DNA from: Pohlia nutans
Taxonomy: Eukaryota > Streptophyta > Bryopsida > Bryales > Mniaceae
Length of the DNA: 64,000 bases
Assembly: GCA_022496805.1 (NCBI GenBank)
Contig: CM040085.1
Span: 36,237,811 to 36,301,810 of the forward strand
Direction of reading: 5' to 3'
This document shows, piece after piece, positions 47,006 to 57,200 of the stretch. The notes under the pieces were generated by a model that was given only the letters and a program-made list of their open reading frames with translations, made no database searches and was not told the origin of the DNA. Made by a program: the position numbers and the translations under genes. Within the stretch, counting starts at the first letter, position 1, and each line of letters begins with the position of its first letter.

Positions 47006-48400
47006 CTTGCCCTCACAATCATGACCAGGACCCTTGTGATCATTGTCCTCCTTCGTGCCCATGCCACCAACGGAGGATCCTCCGATAGAGCTCACGCCAT
47101 ACTCCGCTCGGCTTTGCAGCACCCCAACCTCGATATGTTGAACTGGACTTAAACCAGAGACATCCTGGATTTTGAGCGCGTCAATGTCGGAAGAGCCCTC
47201 CTCGGCTTGTCCTATGTCCATCGGATCTGCCTCGAGGTCCTCATCTTGCGCACCCATATCCTGCGCACCCACAACCTGCGCACCCTCATCTTGGACACCC
47301 TCTTCCTGCGCACCCTCATCTTGCCCACCCTCAACTTGCCCACCCTCGTTTTGCACACCCTCATCCTGCGCAACGTTATCTTGCCCACCCTCATCTTGCA
47401 CACCATCAACCTGCGCAACCTCATCTTGCCCACCCTCATCTTGTCCACCCTCATCTTGCCCATCCTCATCTTGCACACCCTCATCCTGCCCACCCACGCT
47501 GACACTTACAATGGGCTCCATGCCTAGCTCCCTATCAAGTTCGGCACTCTTCTCATCGAAATCATCTTGTGTATCTCGTGAGCTACGATGTCCCCTTAAT
47601 ATGTCATCATCCTCACCCTGATCACCCTCACCCTCATCCTCACCCCAACCCGTGATGTGCTGATCTTCTCCTGTGTCAACCTCATCGTCATCACCCTCGC
47701 CCTCCTTTTCGTAGCGGATCGAGGGTATGTCATCAAGAATTTCCTGCGACACTTCTGGAGTCTTATTCCTCTTCGCCTTCTTCTTCTTCTTCTTCTTCTT
47801 CTTAGTCTCAGCCTCAGTCCCAAGAGCCTCAGCCTCAGTCCCAAGAGCCTCAGCCTCAGTCCCAGGAGCCTGAGCCTGAGTGCCAGGAGTCGACTTCTTC
47901 TTCTTTTTACGCGGTTCGTTAGCCCCGCTCCCACGATCCGCACTTGCTTTCTGCTGCATTCCACGCTCACCTTTAGGCCCAGACGGAGGACCAACTGTCG
48001 ACTTCTTCTTTGTGTTCTTCTTAACAGAATCCATCTGAGGAACAACTGTTGGCTTCTCCTTCTTTGAAGGCCTCTTAGCGGTCCCAGCATCAGGTTGAAT
48101 TGAAGAACCTGGCACGTCCTGAAGCTCTCCTACATCTGGAGACAACTCCACAACCTTCTGCTTCTTGAGCTTCTTAGGGGGATCATGAAGGACTCCAGCG
48201 AAGGACAAAGTCTTCTTTGCTCGTACTTGAGCGGATGACCCCGCTATATCCTCCTGCCCATCCGAATCGCTGCTTGGTTCTTCCGTGTCATCAAGAACAC
48301 AGTCGACGTCTCCGCTAGCCCATATGAGCTTAGCAGTCTTCTGGGCTGAATCAAGAAGTCCTTCATCTCCCACCACCTCCAGCACTTTGGATCCCCGAGT
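47006..48400 (-). CDS. Low-complexity exon of the large gene (Lys runs, acidic GQDEG repeats)
   Basis: A single exon of 465 codons, fully open, between TGACAG (acceptor) and GTAGGT (donor). It has several clusters of 5-9 Lys residues, an EALGTEA repeat, and about 20 degenerate five-residue repeats of the form G/A-Q-D/V-E-G near 47230-47510. It is rich in Ser, Asp and Glu, as in nuclear scaffold-type linkers. One genomic palindrome (47067-47088) is translated here as part of a Ser/Gly stretch (SIGGSSVGG). It is listed separately because the frame is clean even though neighbouring exons carry stops. Confidence 0.55.
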
Positions 48401-51400
48401 CTGTCACAGGCAATGAACCAGTCATATAATGTCGTAATAACAATCAATGCAGGCATGGCGACATCCTATCGGGGGATCCACCGATAGCAACATCCTATCG
48501 GGGGATCCTGCGATAGCAACATCCTACTAGGGGATCCTCCGATAAGATCAACCCATCACAATGACTCCGCAGTGAGTAATAACTGACATGAAACAAATGG
48601 GCACCATCTGATCTAATGAACGAAAACGACTATAACAAAATTGGGCGGATAAGAGGGGATTCAAACGTACCAACCCAAGATGTGTGAATGTGGGTCCTCC
48701 ATAGATGTTGACGAAGACTGTTGCATCATTGAAGACGAATCCCAATGCGTGCGCTATGGCCTCCATGTTCAGATCAACCTTATCTGGGTCAAGGAACTGG
48801 CGGGTTGAATCTGGGAAGTCCTCAGCGTCAATTACATTCGGCAGTGGAAATGGAACTGCGTCACCGAAGTAGTGTTTAAATCTTGCCCATTGTGTCCGAT
48901 CCTTCTCCTACCCAAACAAGAACATTATGTATAGCGCCGTCGTCTTGTGCATAGCGTCATCGCAGAATTTGTCATTCGCTGCACACAGATAGATGACGGA
49001 CACAACGTCCCACACAAGTAACCCCAGATGTTTAGCTCGCCAATTCAAGTAAGTGTGGATACTCAGGTATCCCTCCTCGTTTGCGATAAAAACTCCTGGG
49101 TTATGGGCCATTCGAGAATTGCCCTCTCCGCTTTCCATGGCGCTAAGCAGCGTGTTCAGATACGCAGATTCCACAACTATAGGACTCTGGCGCTCTCTGT
49201 CAATGAAGGGACAGACTATAACAACTTTCCGCTCCTGCCCTCTCCAAGATTTTACGTCCACATCATAGAGGACGTCGCCAATGGTTCCTGTGCCCCTTCC
49301 CAAAGCTTTGAGAAAATAGTTCTCTGATAAGGAATCTGCACTACCCTGACCCATCCTCACATTTGCCGTAGCACTTTCTTTGGCATCCCAAAGATGGTGT
49401 AGTAGTTGCGGGCAATCCTTTGGGTTAGTGGACTTGTTAAGGTTTCGTCCACGCGCAGCGAAAAAGCTCCTTCCACCGTCAGTTTTAATAAGTCTGCCAT
49501 GCCACAAATTCAGATCCGCTTCCGTGATATTCAGCCTCTGAGTAAGAGCGTTGTACTCATCATCCGAGTATGGGATGTAAGATCCCTCCTTGCTTGGGAG
49601 AGGATGATTGCCCTTCCAAAACATCAGCTCGTTCTTCAGCAGTCTCCTTGACGTGAGCCGATGCATCCTTCAAGCTCCTTCGTGAGGGGACCCGCCTTCT
49701 TGGATGTACGTACGACGGCATGATCACCTGAGGCTGAGGCTGCAGTCGGCGTCCCGTCCCCAAGGCTTGTCTTAAGCGGAGGGTATTTGCCAAAACAATC
49801 CGGAAGATGGCCCTCCAACCAATCGTCCTGAATGTGCACCCATACTTGATACTCCTTGTCGCCCGCGTGTAGCAAGGGGATCTTAGGAGCATCCTCGGTC
49901 AGGCCCACGGATTTCACTTTCGTGTCGGTCATTATCGACACCAACGCATCGACGAAATTCTGCAAGAGTATTATCCTCGTTATTCAACTGTCAAAGGTGC
50001 AGTAGAATACCAACATAAAAAATGAGCACGCACTCCCTATCGGAGGATCCTCCGATACAGCATTCACACATGACTACTAGAACTGTGGACTGCAACTATT
50101 CAATGACATCCGGGATCCGAATCATACCAGGTACTCATGTGTATGTTTTTGCCCGTGCAAAGCCGACTGTGGCGAGCCCATTTCCTTCCATTTTCTGCGC
50201 GCGGTGCCTAGTTGCCCAAGGAAGGTCAATTCGGTGCGGTTACCGGCGATATCCTGATTCAGCACCCTCGACAAATGCAGCAAGGTGTTGTGCCTCGACG
50301 GCGGTGCCCAAACAAGAGTAAACTTGAATTGGGCAGCTGCTTCCAAATCAGGCTTCGAGAGGCACCCCTCCGCTATGAGTCGTCTGTGAGCTTCAACGCT
50401 ATGCTGCCCTCCAATTATGTAGAAACTCGTCTCCGCATTGATCTTGTGCCTCTGTGGAGGCAACTCAAAAAATGTGGCCGGTGGGAATTCCTCTTTCTTC
50501 CCCTGCCTGTTGATGGGCTTCTTTTTCAATGGTAGCAAGTACAAGTGTTGCCTACCCATCTCGAATGACGGCATAAGCCGCTTCTGTGCTTGTAATGCCT
50601 CCACCCGCTCTTCGAGAATTGGCCTATATACAATTTCCCCCGGAGGTGCCCTGTACAGTTTACTGATGTCTACTAGCATCTCTTTACCAGACTTGGGATC
50701 CGATTGGAAAGGATTTCTACCAAATATGTACACGGGGTTGAAGGAAGTCTCGTACAGCTTTCTGATAGCCAGCTGTTTCTCCGTGCTTAGCGATTCTCGA
50801 TTTGTCGATTTTAGGTGTACAACATCACCCAACGTCAACACGTCAGACTTCCGCCTCTTCTTCTTATCAGGCTCCTGTCCCGACTCGACGACATCTAAGG
50901 GTGCATCCTTCATGGCTCTTGCCTTCCTTTTCTTTGGGGGCGTCTTGGGTGTTGGAGCAATAACCCGTACCAGCGCCTGGAGCTGCGCATCAATATCATC
51001 CCTTTCCTTACTCAGAGCCTGCCACATTCTATGCACAGTACTTGCGTCAGGCTCCGACTTCCCAAGGAAGAACCCATGACCGGCAACATTCTTGTACAAT
51101 CTTCTAGACAATGTCTTTGATGACATAAGAAGACCGTATGCGAGGGGCACATCGCCTCTCTCTTTCACGAGAAGAAGGACACGGGACGGATTCACACACT
51201 CCATGTCCAAGACATCGATCCCATTGCTTAGGTGGGGTCTGGCTAACAACCCCATCATCGTCCAAATAAGTAGCAACAAGGCAGATCTCTGGATGCTCGC
51301 CGTCCATTTTGTTCCAATGAAGTCCCCAGTTCAACGCCTCACCGCCATCAAAAACTTCAGGAACAGGTTTCTGCTCAAATTCTGCGGATTTCTTAAAGGG

Positions 51401-51564
51401 GCTGTCGTATGCCTCCAACCAAGTGCTCACAATACAGTCTAATCGCAGTGGGCTCTTGTCAATGGGGCAATCCGATAGCTTAGCAGCCGGCTTCTTGGAA
51501 CATCCAAGAGGATCAACAGGTTAGGCTCCCTGATGGATAACAATCAGGCTAAACACTTCTAAAC

Positions 51565-52250
51565 TATCTAACGGGGGATCCTCCGATAGGGAAAATCCCC
51601 GCAGCACGTATGAAAATCCATCCTATCGAGGGATCCCCCTTTAGAAAACGCCCTTTTTGCATACCAAACGCGTATGCTGCAAACATCTAACATCTCTATC
51701 GAGGGATCCCCCGATAGGATTAATCCTCACAACACGTAGTAGGAATTGGTCCTATCGGAGGATCCCCCGATAGAAGATGCGCTGCCAACTTACAGGTGAC
51801 AGGAGCGCATTCGTTGTATACATCTATCATGTCTAACGGGGGATCCTCCGATAGGACCTGTCCCCCAAGCACGTATGCCATTCCATCCTATCGGGGGATC
51901 CCCCGTTAGAAAACGCCCTGTCTGCTTAGCAGTCGCGATCACTGCAGACATTTACAATCTCTATTGAGGGATCCACCGATAGGTAGAATATCCACAACAC
52001 GTTGGGGGAATTGGTCCTATCAAGGGATCCCCCGATAGAAGTTGCGAAACCCACGTAAAGGTGACAGGAGCGCGTTTGCTCCATACATCTACATTGTCTA
52101 TCGGGGGATCCTCCGATAGGAACAATCCCCCAGCACCTATGCCAATCCATCCTATCGGGGGATCCCCCGATAGAACACGCCCTGTCTACTTAGCAAACCA
52201 AAACCGCTGCAACCATTCTTCATCTCTATTGGGGGATTCTTCGATTGGAG
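51565..52250. repeat. 265-base higher-order tandem repeat in intron 1, four palindromes per unit
   Basis: Palindromes at offsets 0, 55, 128 and 184 recur with a period of 265 bases. Examples are 51568/51833/52098, 51623/51888/52152, 51696/51961/52226 and 51752/52017. About 2.6 units are present. Sequence between palindromes is also conserved between units ('aaaacgccct', 'gtgacaggagcgc', 'aggaattggtcc'). It sits in the first intron of the large gene. Confidence 0.9.
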
Positions 52251-52487
52251 AGGTCCCCATGAAACCCTAAGCCGTACAACCGCAGAGACTAAACCTTGAA
52301 CCTCATACCGCATTCACTAAAACCCTAATCCTCACTACATACTTCTAATTAGTGGCGATTTGGTTTAATTAGCGTTAATTAGGTTTAGTGTCTGAGAGCT
52401 AATTTCAGTCTCCAGGGATTTGTTTACTCACTTGCCCGGCCGTTGCGACGTTGTCTCCTCCGGGGCTGCGTCAGTAGGCGCTTCCAT

Positions 52488-53134
52488 TTCTTGTGGGGAT
52501 CAAGACCTGTGGATCAAGACCAAAAGATTTAGTGAACCTGATGCACAATAAATATCTAGCGTGCACCATAGCAGTGCTTAACCTAAATTGGTTCGACCTA
52601 AATTACCTGGTATTTCGATCCAGAAGCATGAAAACGCACTTACACTACGCACATTCAGATCGAGACGACCTCAAATGCCCTAAATGGCTTACAGTGCAGA
52701 ATAAATTGAAGCTAGGACCAAAACTTGCTCTATCAGTAAGCAGTACAGAAAGATGGCAAGAATGATCCAGAAACTAACAAACTAAGCTTCTAAGAGAATA
52801 ATTTAGGTCCTGTTAAAAATTTCAGGTACTGTTCAAGATGAGAGAGTACTACGCAATAAGATACCCAGCATGCAGCTCTCCCCGTAGCTAACAAACTAAT
52901 CTAGTAAGAAATTTAGGTCCTGTTAAAAAATTCAGGTACTGTTCAAGATGAGAGAGTACTACAATTTCAGATACCCAGCTAGTTACAAACACCAAGCAGG
53001 TCTAACAAACACCAAGCAGCTCTCCCCATAGCTAGTTACAAACACCAAGCAGGTCTAACGTGCACAAAACAGAGAATACTTGTGCACTGGAGAATTACGC
53101 GCACCAAACAAGGATTGTGCAAGTACCAAGTCTA
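52488..53134. other. Upstream region of the large gene with a local duplication
   Basis: It contains two copies (about 52800-52880 and 52910-52990) of a segment with 'tttaggtcctgttaaaaa' and 'aggtactgttcaagatgaga', and a smaller repeat of 'ttacaaacaccaagcagg'. It would be the promoter or leader of the minus-strand gene. No TATA box stands out. Confidence 0.45.
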
Positions 53135-53139
53135 ATAGT

Positions 53140-53399
53140 TATTGAGGTAATTGATGCAACGTAGTATTGCTAGAAGCCAAAGACGTACGGGTGCTAAATA
53201 ATGGTGTGTGGGAGGAGGGGTTAGGCATGGGCTGATCTCTAGAGTGTCCTTGTGATGAGTTATCCCATATGGTTTGTCCATGGTGACCTCCTAGTGTACA
53301 CTACTTAAGGTGGAAGGCCTTTGAGTAAAGATCATCTCTTTCTACGCATTCCTTGTGTTTGTGTGTGTGTGCCTTGTGCAATCTTCTCTACCTTCAATA
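53140..53399 (+). repeat. 5' LTR of the Copia element
   Basis: 260 bases, TATTGAGG...CTTCAATA. A TATA box is not obvious; 'actacttaagg' is the only nearby candidate. A T/G-rich stretch precedes the end. Confidence 0.95.
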
Positions 53400-53413
53400 G
53401 GTTATGGGCCCAC
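53400..53413 (+). promoter_or_regulatory. Primer binding site complementary to the anticodon region of initiator tRNA-Met
   Basis: GGTTATGGGCCCAC directly follows the 5' LTR. It is complementary to the anticodon stem-loop of initiator tRNA-Met (the CAT anticodon lies within GGGCCCATAACC), not to the tRNA 3' end. This matches the half-tRNA priming known for Drosophila copia. Confidence 0.8.
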
Positions 53414-54218
53414 TCATGTGTGTTTCATGAGTATTAGATTGCATTTGTGCAAGTATTTTGAGGTCGGTGCGCAACGGGCGGTTTTGGAGCATTGTTGGAG
53501 GTTTTGGAGCTTTTTGAAGCGTTGGTGTTTCTTGGAGGTGTGCATGGGCTGAAGTTACATGTTGGAGCACTCTCTTTGGTCAATTTCTTCCCTTGATCTC
53601 CTTCTTTTCTTTCTTCTATCTCTTTGTTGCGAGTGGAACTTCGTTTGGTTCAATTGTGAGCATTTGAGTAAATGCAAGTGATTTGTGAGGTGTGAAGACT
53701 CTCGTGGAGGGTCTACCATCTGATCCTAGTGATTAGGCACTTGCTTTGAGGTGTTGCATGTGTTTCATGCTCTTGGGGTGCTCAAATTTTCATTTGGAGC
53801 TAGTTTGTGCACAAAGGTGCGGTTTTGAGCAATTTCAATGCGATTGGGGTTTTGAGGGACTTGTGTGAGTTCATGTGCATTGAGTGAGTGCTCTTGAAGG
53901 ACACAAAGGTGTCATTGACGTGCATTGAGTGTTTGGGGACACTAAGGCGTCGTATTGAAGCATTTGGAGTTGTTTTGAGCTCCATTGAGTGATTTGAGGG
54001 GTTTTGGTGAGCCTCTTTGCATTTTTGGGTGAGGGTTCTCACATTTGAGTGTTGGGAGGCGTGTGTGGAGCACAAAAGTGCTGATCTAGTGTTTGGGGTT
54101 GTTTTAAACCCATTGGGTGCACAAAGGTGCAATATCAAAGCAAAAAATCACAAAAACAAAGTTGTGTGTTTGAGTTTGAGGTTTCATTTGTGTGGGGAGG
54201 CATACGTAAGTGAGGATC

Positions 54219-57200
54219 ATGGCATCTTTTGAGGGTGAGGGTCCCAAGGTCGTGGACAAGTTCGATGGGGTGAATTTCCACTTGTGGAAGTTCAAAATGG
54301 AGATGGTGATGGCCGAGAAGGAGTTGTGGGAGATTGTCGAGGGTAGTGAGGAACCTCCTTTCTCTTCTACGGATCCTAGGATCATGCAAGCGTACACGAG
54401 GAGGGAGAAGAAGGCATTTGCCATTTTGGCACTCAACCTCGCGGATTCGCAACTTGCGCACATTCGTTCGTGCAAGACACCTGCGGAAGCATGGTCCAAG
54501 CTTTGCAACATTCACGAAGCGAAAACATTGGCCAACATTTTGTTTTTGAGGCGCAAGTTCTTCACCATCAAGATGGGCGAAGAAGATGACATGTTGGCGC
54601 ACATCAACAAGGTCAAAGCTCTCGCGGATCAACTCAACGGTTGCGACGTGTCGGTTACGGATGGTGACATCGTGATGACACTTTTGGAGAGCCTTCCATC
54701 ATCATACGAGTACCTCATCGTGGCGATGGAGTCAAGACCCATTACGGAGCTCACATTGGACTATGTGACCTCACGGTTGTTGCACGAGCTTTCGCGGCGA
54801 AAGGAGAACGAGTCTCGAGAAGATGGAGCGGCACTCGTGGCGAAGCAATCCAAGAATGGAGGCGGTGGGAGCTCAAGCGACAAGGTGTGCTTCTATTGTG
54901 ATAAGAAGGGCCACATTGCCAAATTTTGCTTCAAACGCAAGAGGGATGAAAAAGGGGAGAGTGCAAACAACACTAAAACTCGTGACGATGATGAGTACGC
55001 ATTTACGGCTAGATATGAGGCAAGCATGAGCGATGGCATCGAGGGTGATGCAAGCATGAGTGATGGTATCGAGGGTGATGCAAGCATGAGTGATTGGATT
55101 GAGGTTGGTGATGAGTATGCAAACATGGCAAGCAATGTATCGTGCAATGGTAGTACGAGTGATTGGATGAGTATGCAAACATTGGCAAAGCACTTGAGAG
55201 TAGAGTTTAGTGATAAGGGGTGTTATGTGTTGTCACCGAGTCGAGATGAGGTGGCCATCATTGAAGAACACGAGGGCTTGTACCACATCAAGTTCTCCAA
55301 GGTGCATTCGAAGGAATCGGCGGCGTTGGCGCATTCAAACTTGAAGGACGACAAGTTGGCGTTGTGGCATCGTCGACTTGGCCATCTGAACATCAAGAGT
55401 GTGAAGACACTACGCGGCATCGTAAGCGGTATGGATCTTCATCAATTGAAAGTGGATGCTTCTACATTCACGTGTGAAGGTTGCATTGAAGGCAAGCAAC
55501 AACGGTTGCCATTTGCGGGTGAAGGGGCGACACGGGCCACAAAAGTTTTGGAGATCGTGCATTCGGATGTGTGTGGCCCCATGAAGACCACATCGATGGG
55601 AGGTTGCAAGTACTTTGTGACCTTCATCGATGATTTTTCAAGGAAGATATGGCTCTACCCTATCAAAGCCAAGAGTGAGTGCTTTGAGAAGTTCAAGGAG
55701 TTCAAGACATTGGTGGAGAACCAATCCGAGTTGAAGATCAAGGTGTTTCGGTCGGACAATGGCGGCGAGTACATGTCCAAGAAATTTGACGAGCTTTTGA
55801 AGAATGAAGGCATCGCACGCCAAACTTCGGCCCCGTACACGCCTCAACAAAATGGAGTTGCGGAGCGCGCAAATCGCACCATTGTAGAGATGGCGAGGAG
55901 CATGTTGCACGCTCAAAACTTGAAGTTGGACCTTTGGGCGGAAGCGGTGGTGAATGCGGTATACACACGCAATCGGTGTCCAACAAGCGCGGTTGAAGGC
56001 ATGACGCCGGAGCAAGCGTGGAGTGGGAGGCAACCATGTGTTGCACACATGCGCATCTTCGGATGCATTGCATATGCGAAGGTTCCCGACGAACGGAGGA
56101 CGAAACTCGAGGCTAAGGCCTTGAAATGTGTGTTTCTTGGGTATTGTGAAGGTACCAAGGCGTATAGACTCATGTCGGTGGACACGAGGAAGATCATTCG
56201 GTCACGTGATGTGACGTTTTGTGAGGAGTCTACGATGGAGGCTCCTTTGGAGGTTGGTCCAAGTGGGAGTAGTGGAGACGTTTTGGTGGACACACCCTCC
56301 AAGTCTCCTAGTGTTGTTGATGTAGGTGATGAGGACGGTGATGACGAAGCTGGCGACACGGAGGTTGTTGAAGCGCCATCGAGCTCAAAGGCCAAGAATG
56401 GCGCAAAGAGCACGCAAGAGGAGCAAGTTTCTTCAAGCGAGCGGCGGTACCCCGAGAGATCGCGCAAGCCACCTGGAGAATGGTGGAAGAACCACATCTT
56501 CCCTCAAGTGGAGGACGAGCATGCGAATGTGGCATTATCGGATGGTCCATTGACCATTCGAGAAGCCATGCAAGGTGAGGATGCGGTCAAGTGGGAGCGC
56601 GCCATGCAAGAGGAGTACGACTCTCTAATTGCTAACGGTACGTGGCAATTAACTCCCATTCCAAAGGATCGCAACCCCATTGGTTGCAAATGGGTGTTTC
56701 GGACAAAGAGGGATGTTTCGGGTATTGTTGTGCGTCACAAGGCAAGATTAGTAGCCAAGGGGTTCGCGCAAGTGCATGGGGTGGACTTTCACGAGACATT
56801 TGCTCCCGTGGCCAAGTTCACCACCATTCGATGCATTCTTGCCATTGGAGCGGCCTTGGACTTGGAGATGCATCAAATGGATGTGAAGACCGCATTTTTG
56901 AATGGCGATTTGGAGGAGGACATCTACATGGTGCAACCTGAGGGGTTTGTGCAACAAGGTAATGAGCACCTTGTTTGTAAGTTGCAAAAATCATTGTATG
57001 GGTTGAAACAATCTCCAAGAGCGTGGTACCAAAAGATTGACAGGTTCTTGGTTGCACACGAGTTTACTAGGAGCATTGCGGATCATAGTCTCTACTTCAT
57101 GCAAGAGGGGCAACATGTGGTGATTGTGATCATATATGTTGATGATTTGATCATTCTTGCAAGCCTCATGAGTTTAATGAATGCATTAAAAGGCATGCTT

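Larger units (their letters stand above)
42798..52247. repeat. Dispersed 22-base palindrome family, about 27 copies
   Basis: Consensus half-site CTATCGGGGGA followed by its reverse complement, usually containing GGATCC. A perfect copy is at 45687-45708. Others start at 42798, 42848, 42941, 43034, 43276, 44137, 44368, 44584, 44766, 46684, 47067, 48466, 48495, 48524, 50037, 51568, 51623, 51696, 51752, 51833, 51888, 51961, 52017, 52098, 52152 and 52226. Most differ from the consensus by one to four bases, often preserving part of the dyad. All lie within the ParB-like/HAD locus. All but the copy at 47067 lie in introns or flanks rather than in the main coding exons. I saw none elsewhere in the window. 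Confidence 0.9.
44993..52487 (-). pseudogene. Large multi-exon gene: ParB-like GGQH domain, charged repeats, FCP1/NIF-type HAD domain
   Basis: Exons by frame and splice site: 52487-52432 (ATG), 51529-50138, 49959-48671, 48400-47006, 46624-45931 and 45591-44993 (stop). Donor and acceptor phases agree at the last four junctions. About 1,800 codons. The second exon has a Lys-rich NLS-like segment, then a domain with RPILEERVEALQ, MPSFE and FYIIGGQHSVEAHRRL, which resembles the ParB/sulfiredoxin fold (Y-x-I-x-G-x-x-R/H...A). The fourth exon has Lys runs and GQDEG-type acidic repeats. The last exon is an FCP1/NIF HAD domain: VVLDLNGLL (nucleophile Asp kept, second Asp is Asn, as in some plant NIF-like proteins), ITIWSAA and LLIDDSPEKN. 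Lesions: frameshifts near 51500, 51250 and 49650, TAG at 48908-48910 and TGA at 46571-46573. So this copy is broken unless the indels are assembly errors. Function is unknown. Confidence 0.5.

Noticed and set aside
47172..48067. Plus-strand Ser/Cys/Pro-rich and Leu/Ser-rich frames
   Set aside because: They are antisense shadows of the acidic and Lys-rich repeats in the minus-strand exon at 47006-48400.
33622..49000. A non-standard genetic code with TAG/TAA read as Gln
   Set aside because: Several in-frame TAG and TAA codons fit Gln positions, but the intact Copia frame of 1308 codons uses none internally and ends at TAG. One TAG sits at a Trp position, and TGA interruptions are also present. 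Ordinary pseudogene decay explains the pattern.
51565..52250. CRISPR-like array
   Set aside because: Repeats with regular spacing look CRISPR-like at first, but the spacers are themselves repeated every 265 bases, the setting is eukaryotic with introns, and there are no cas genes.
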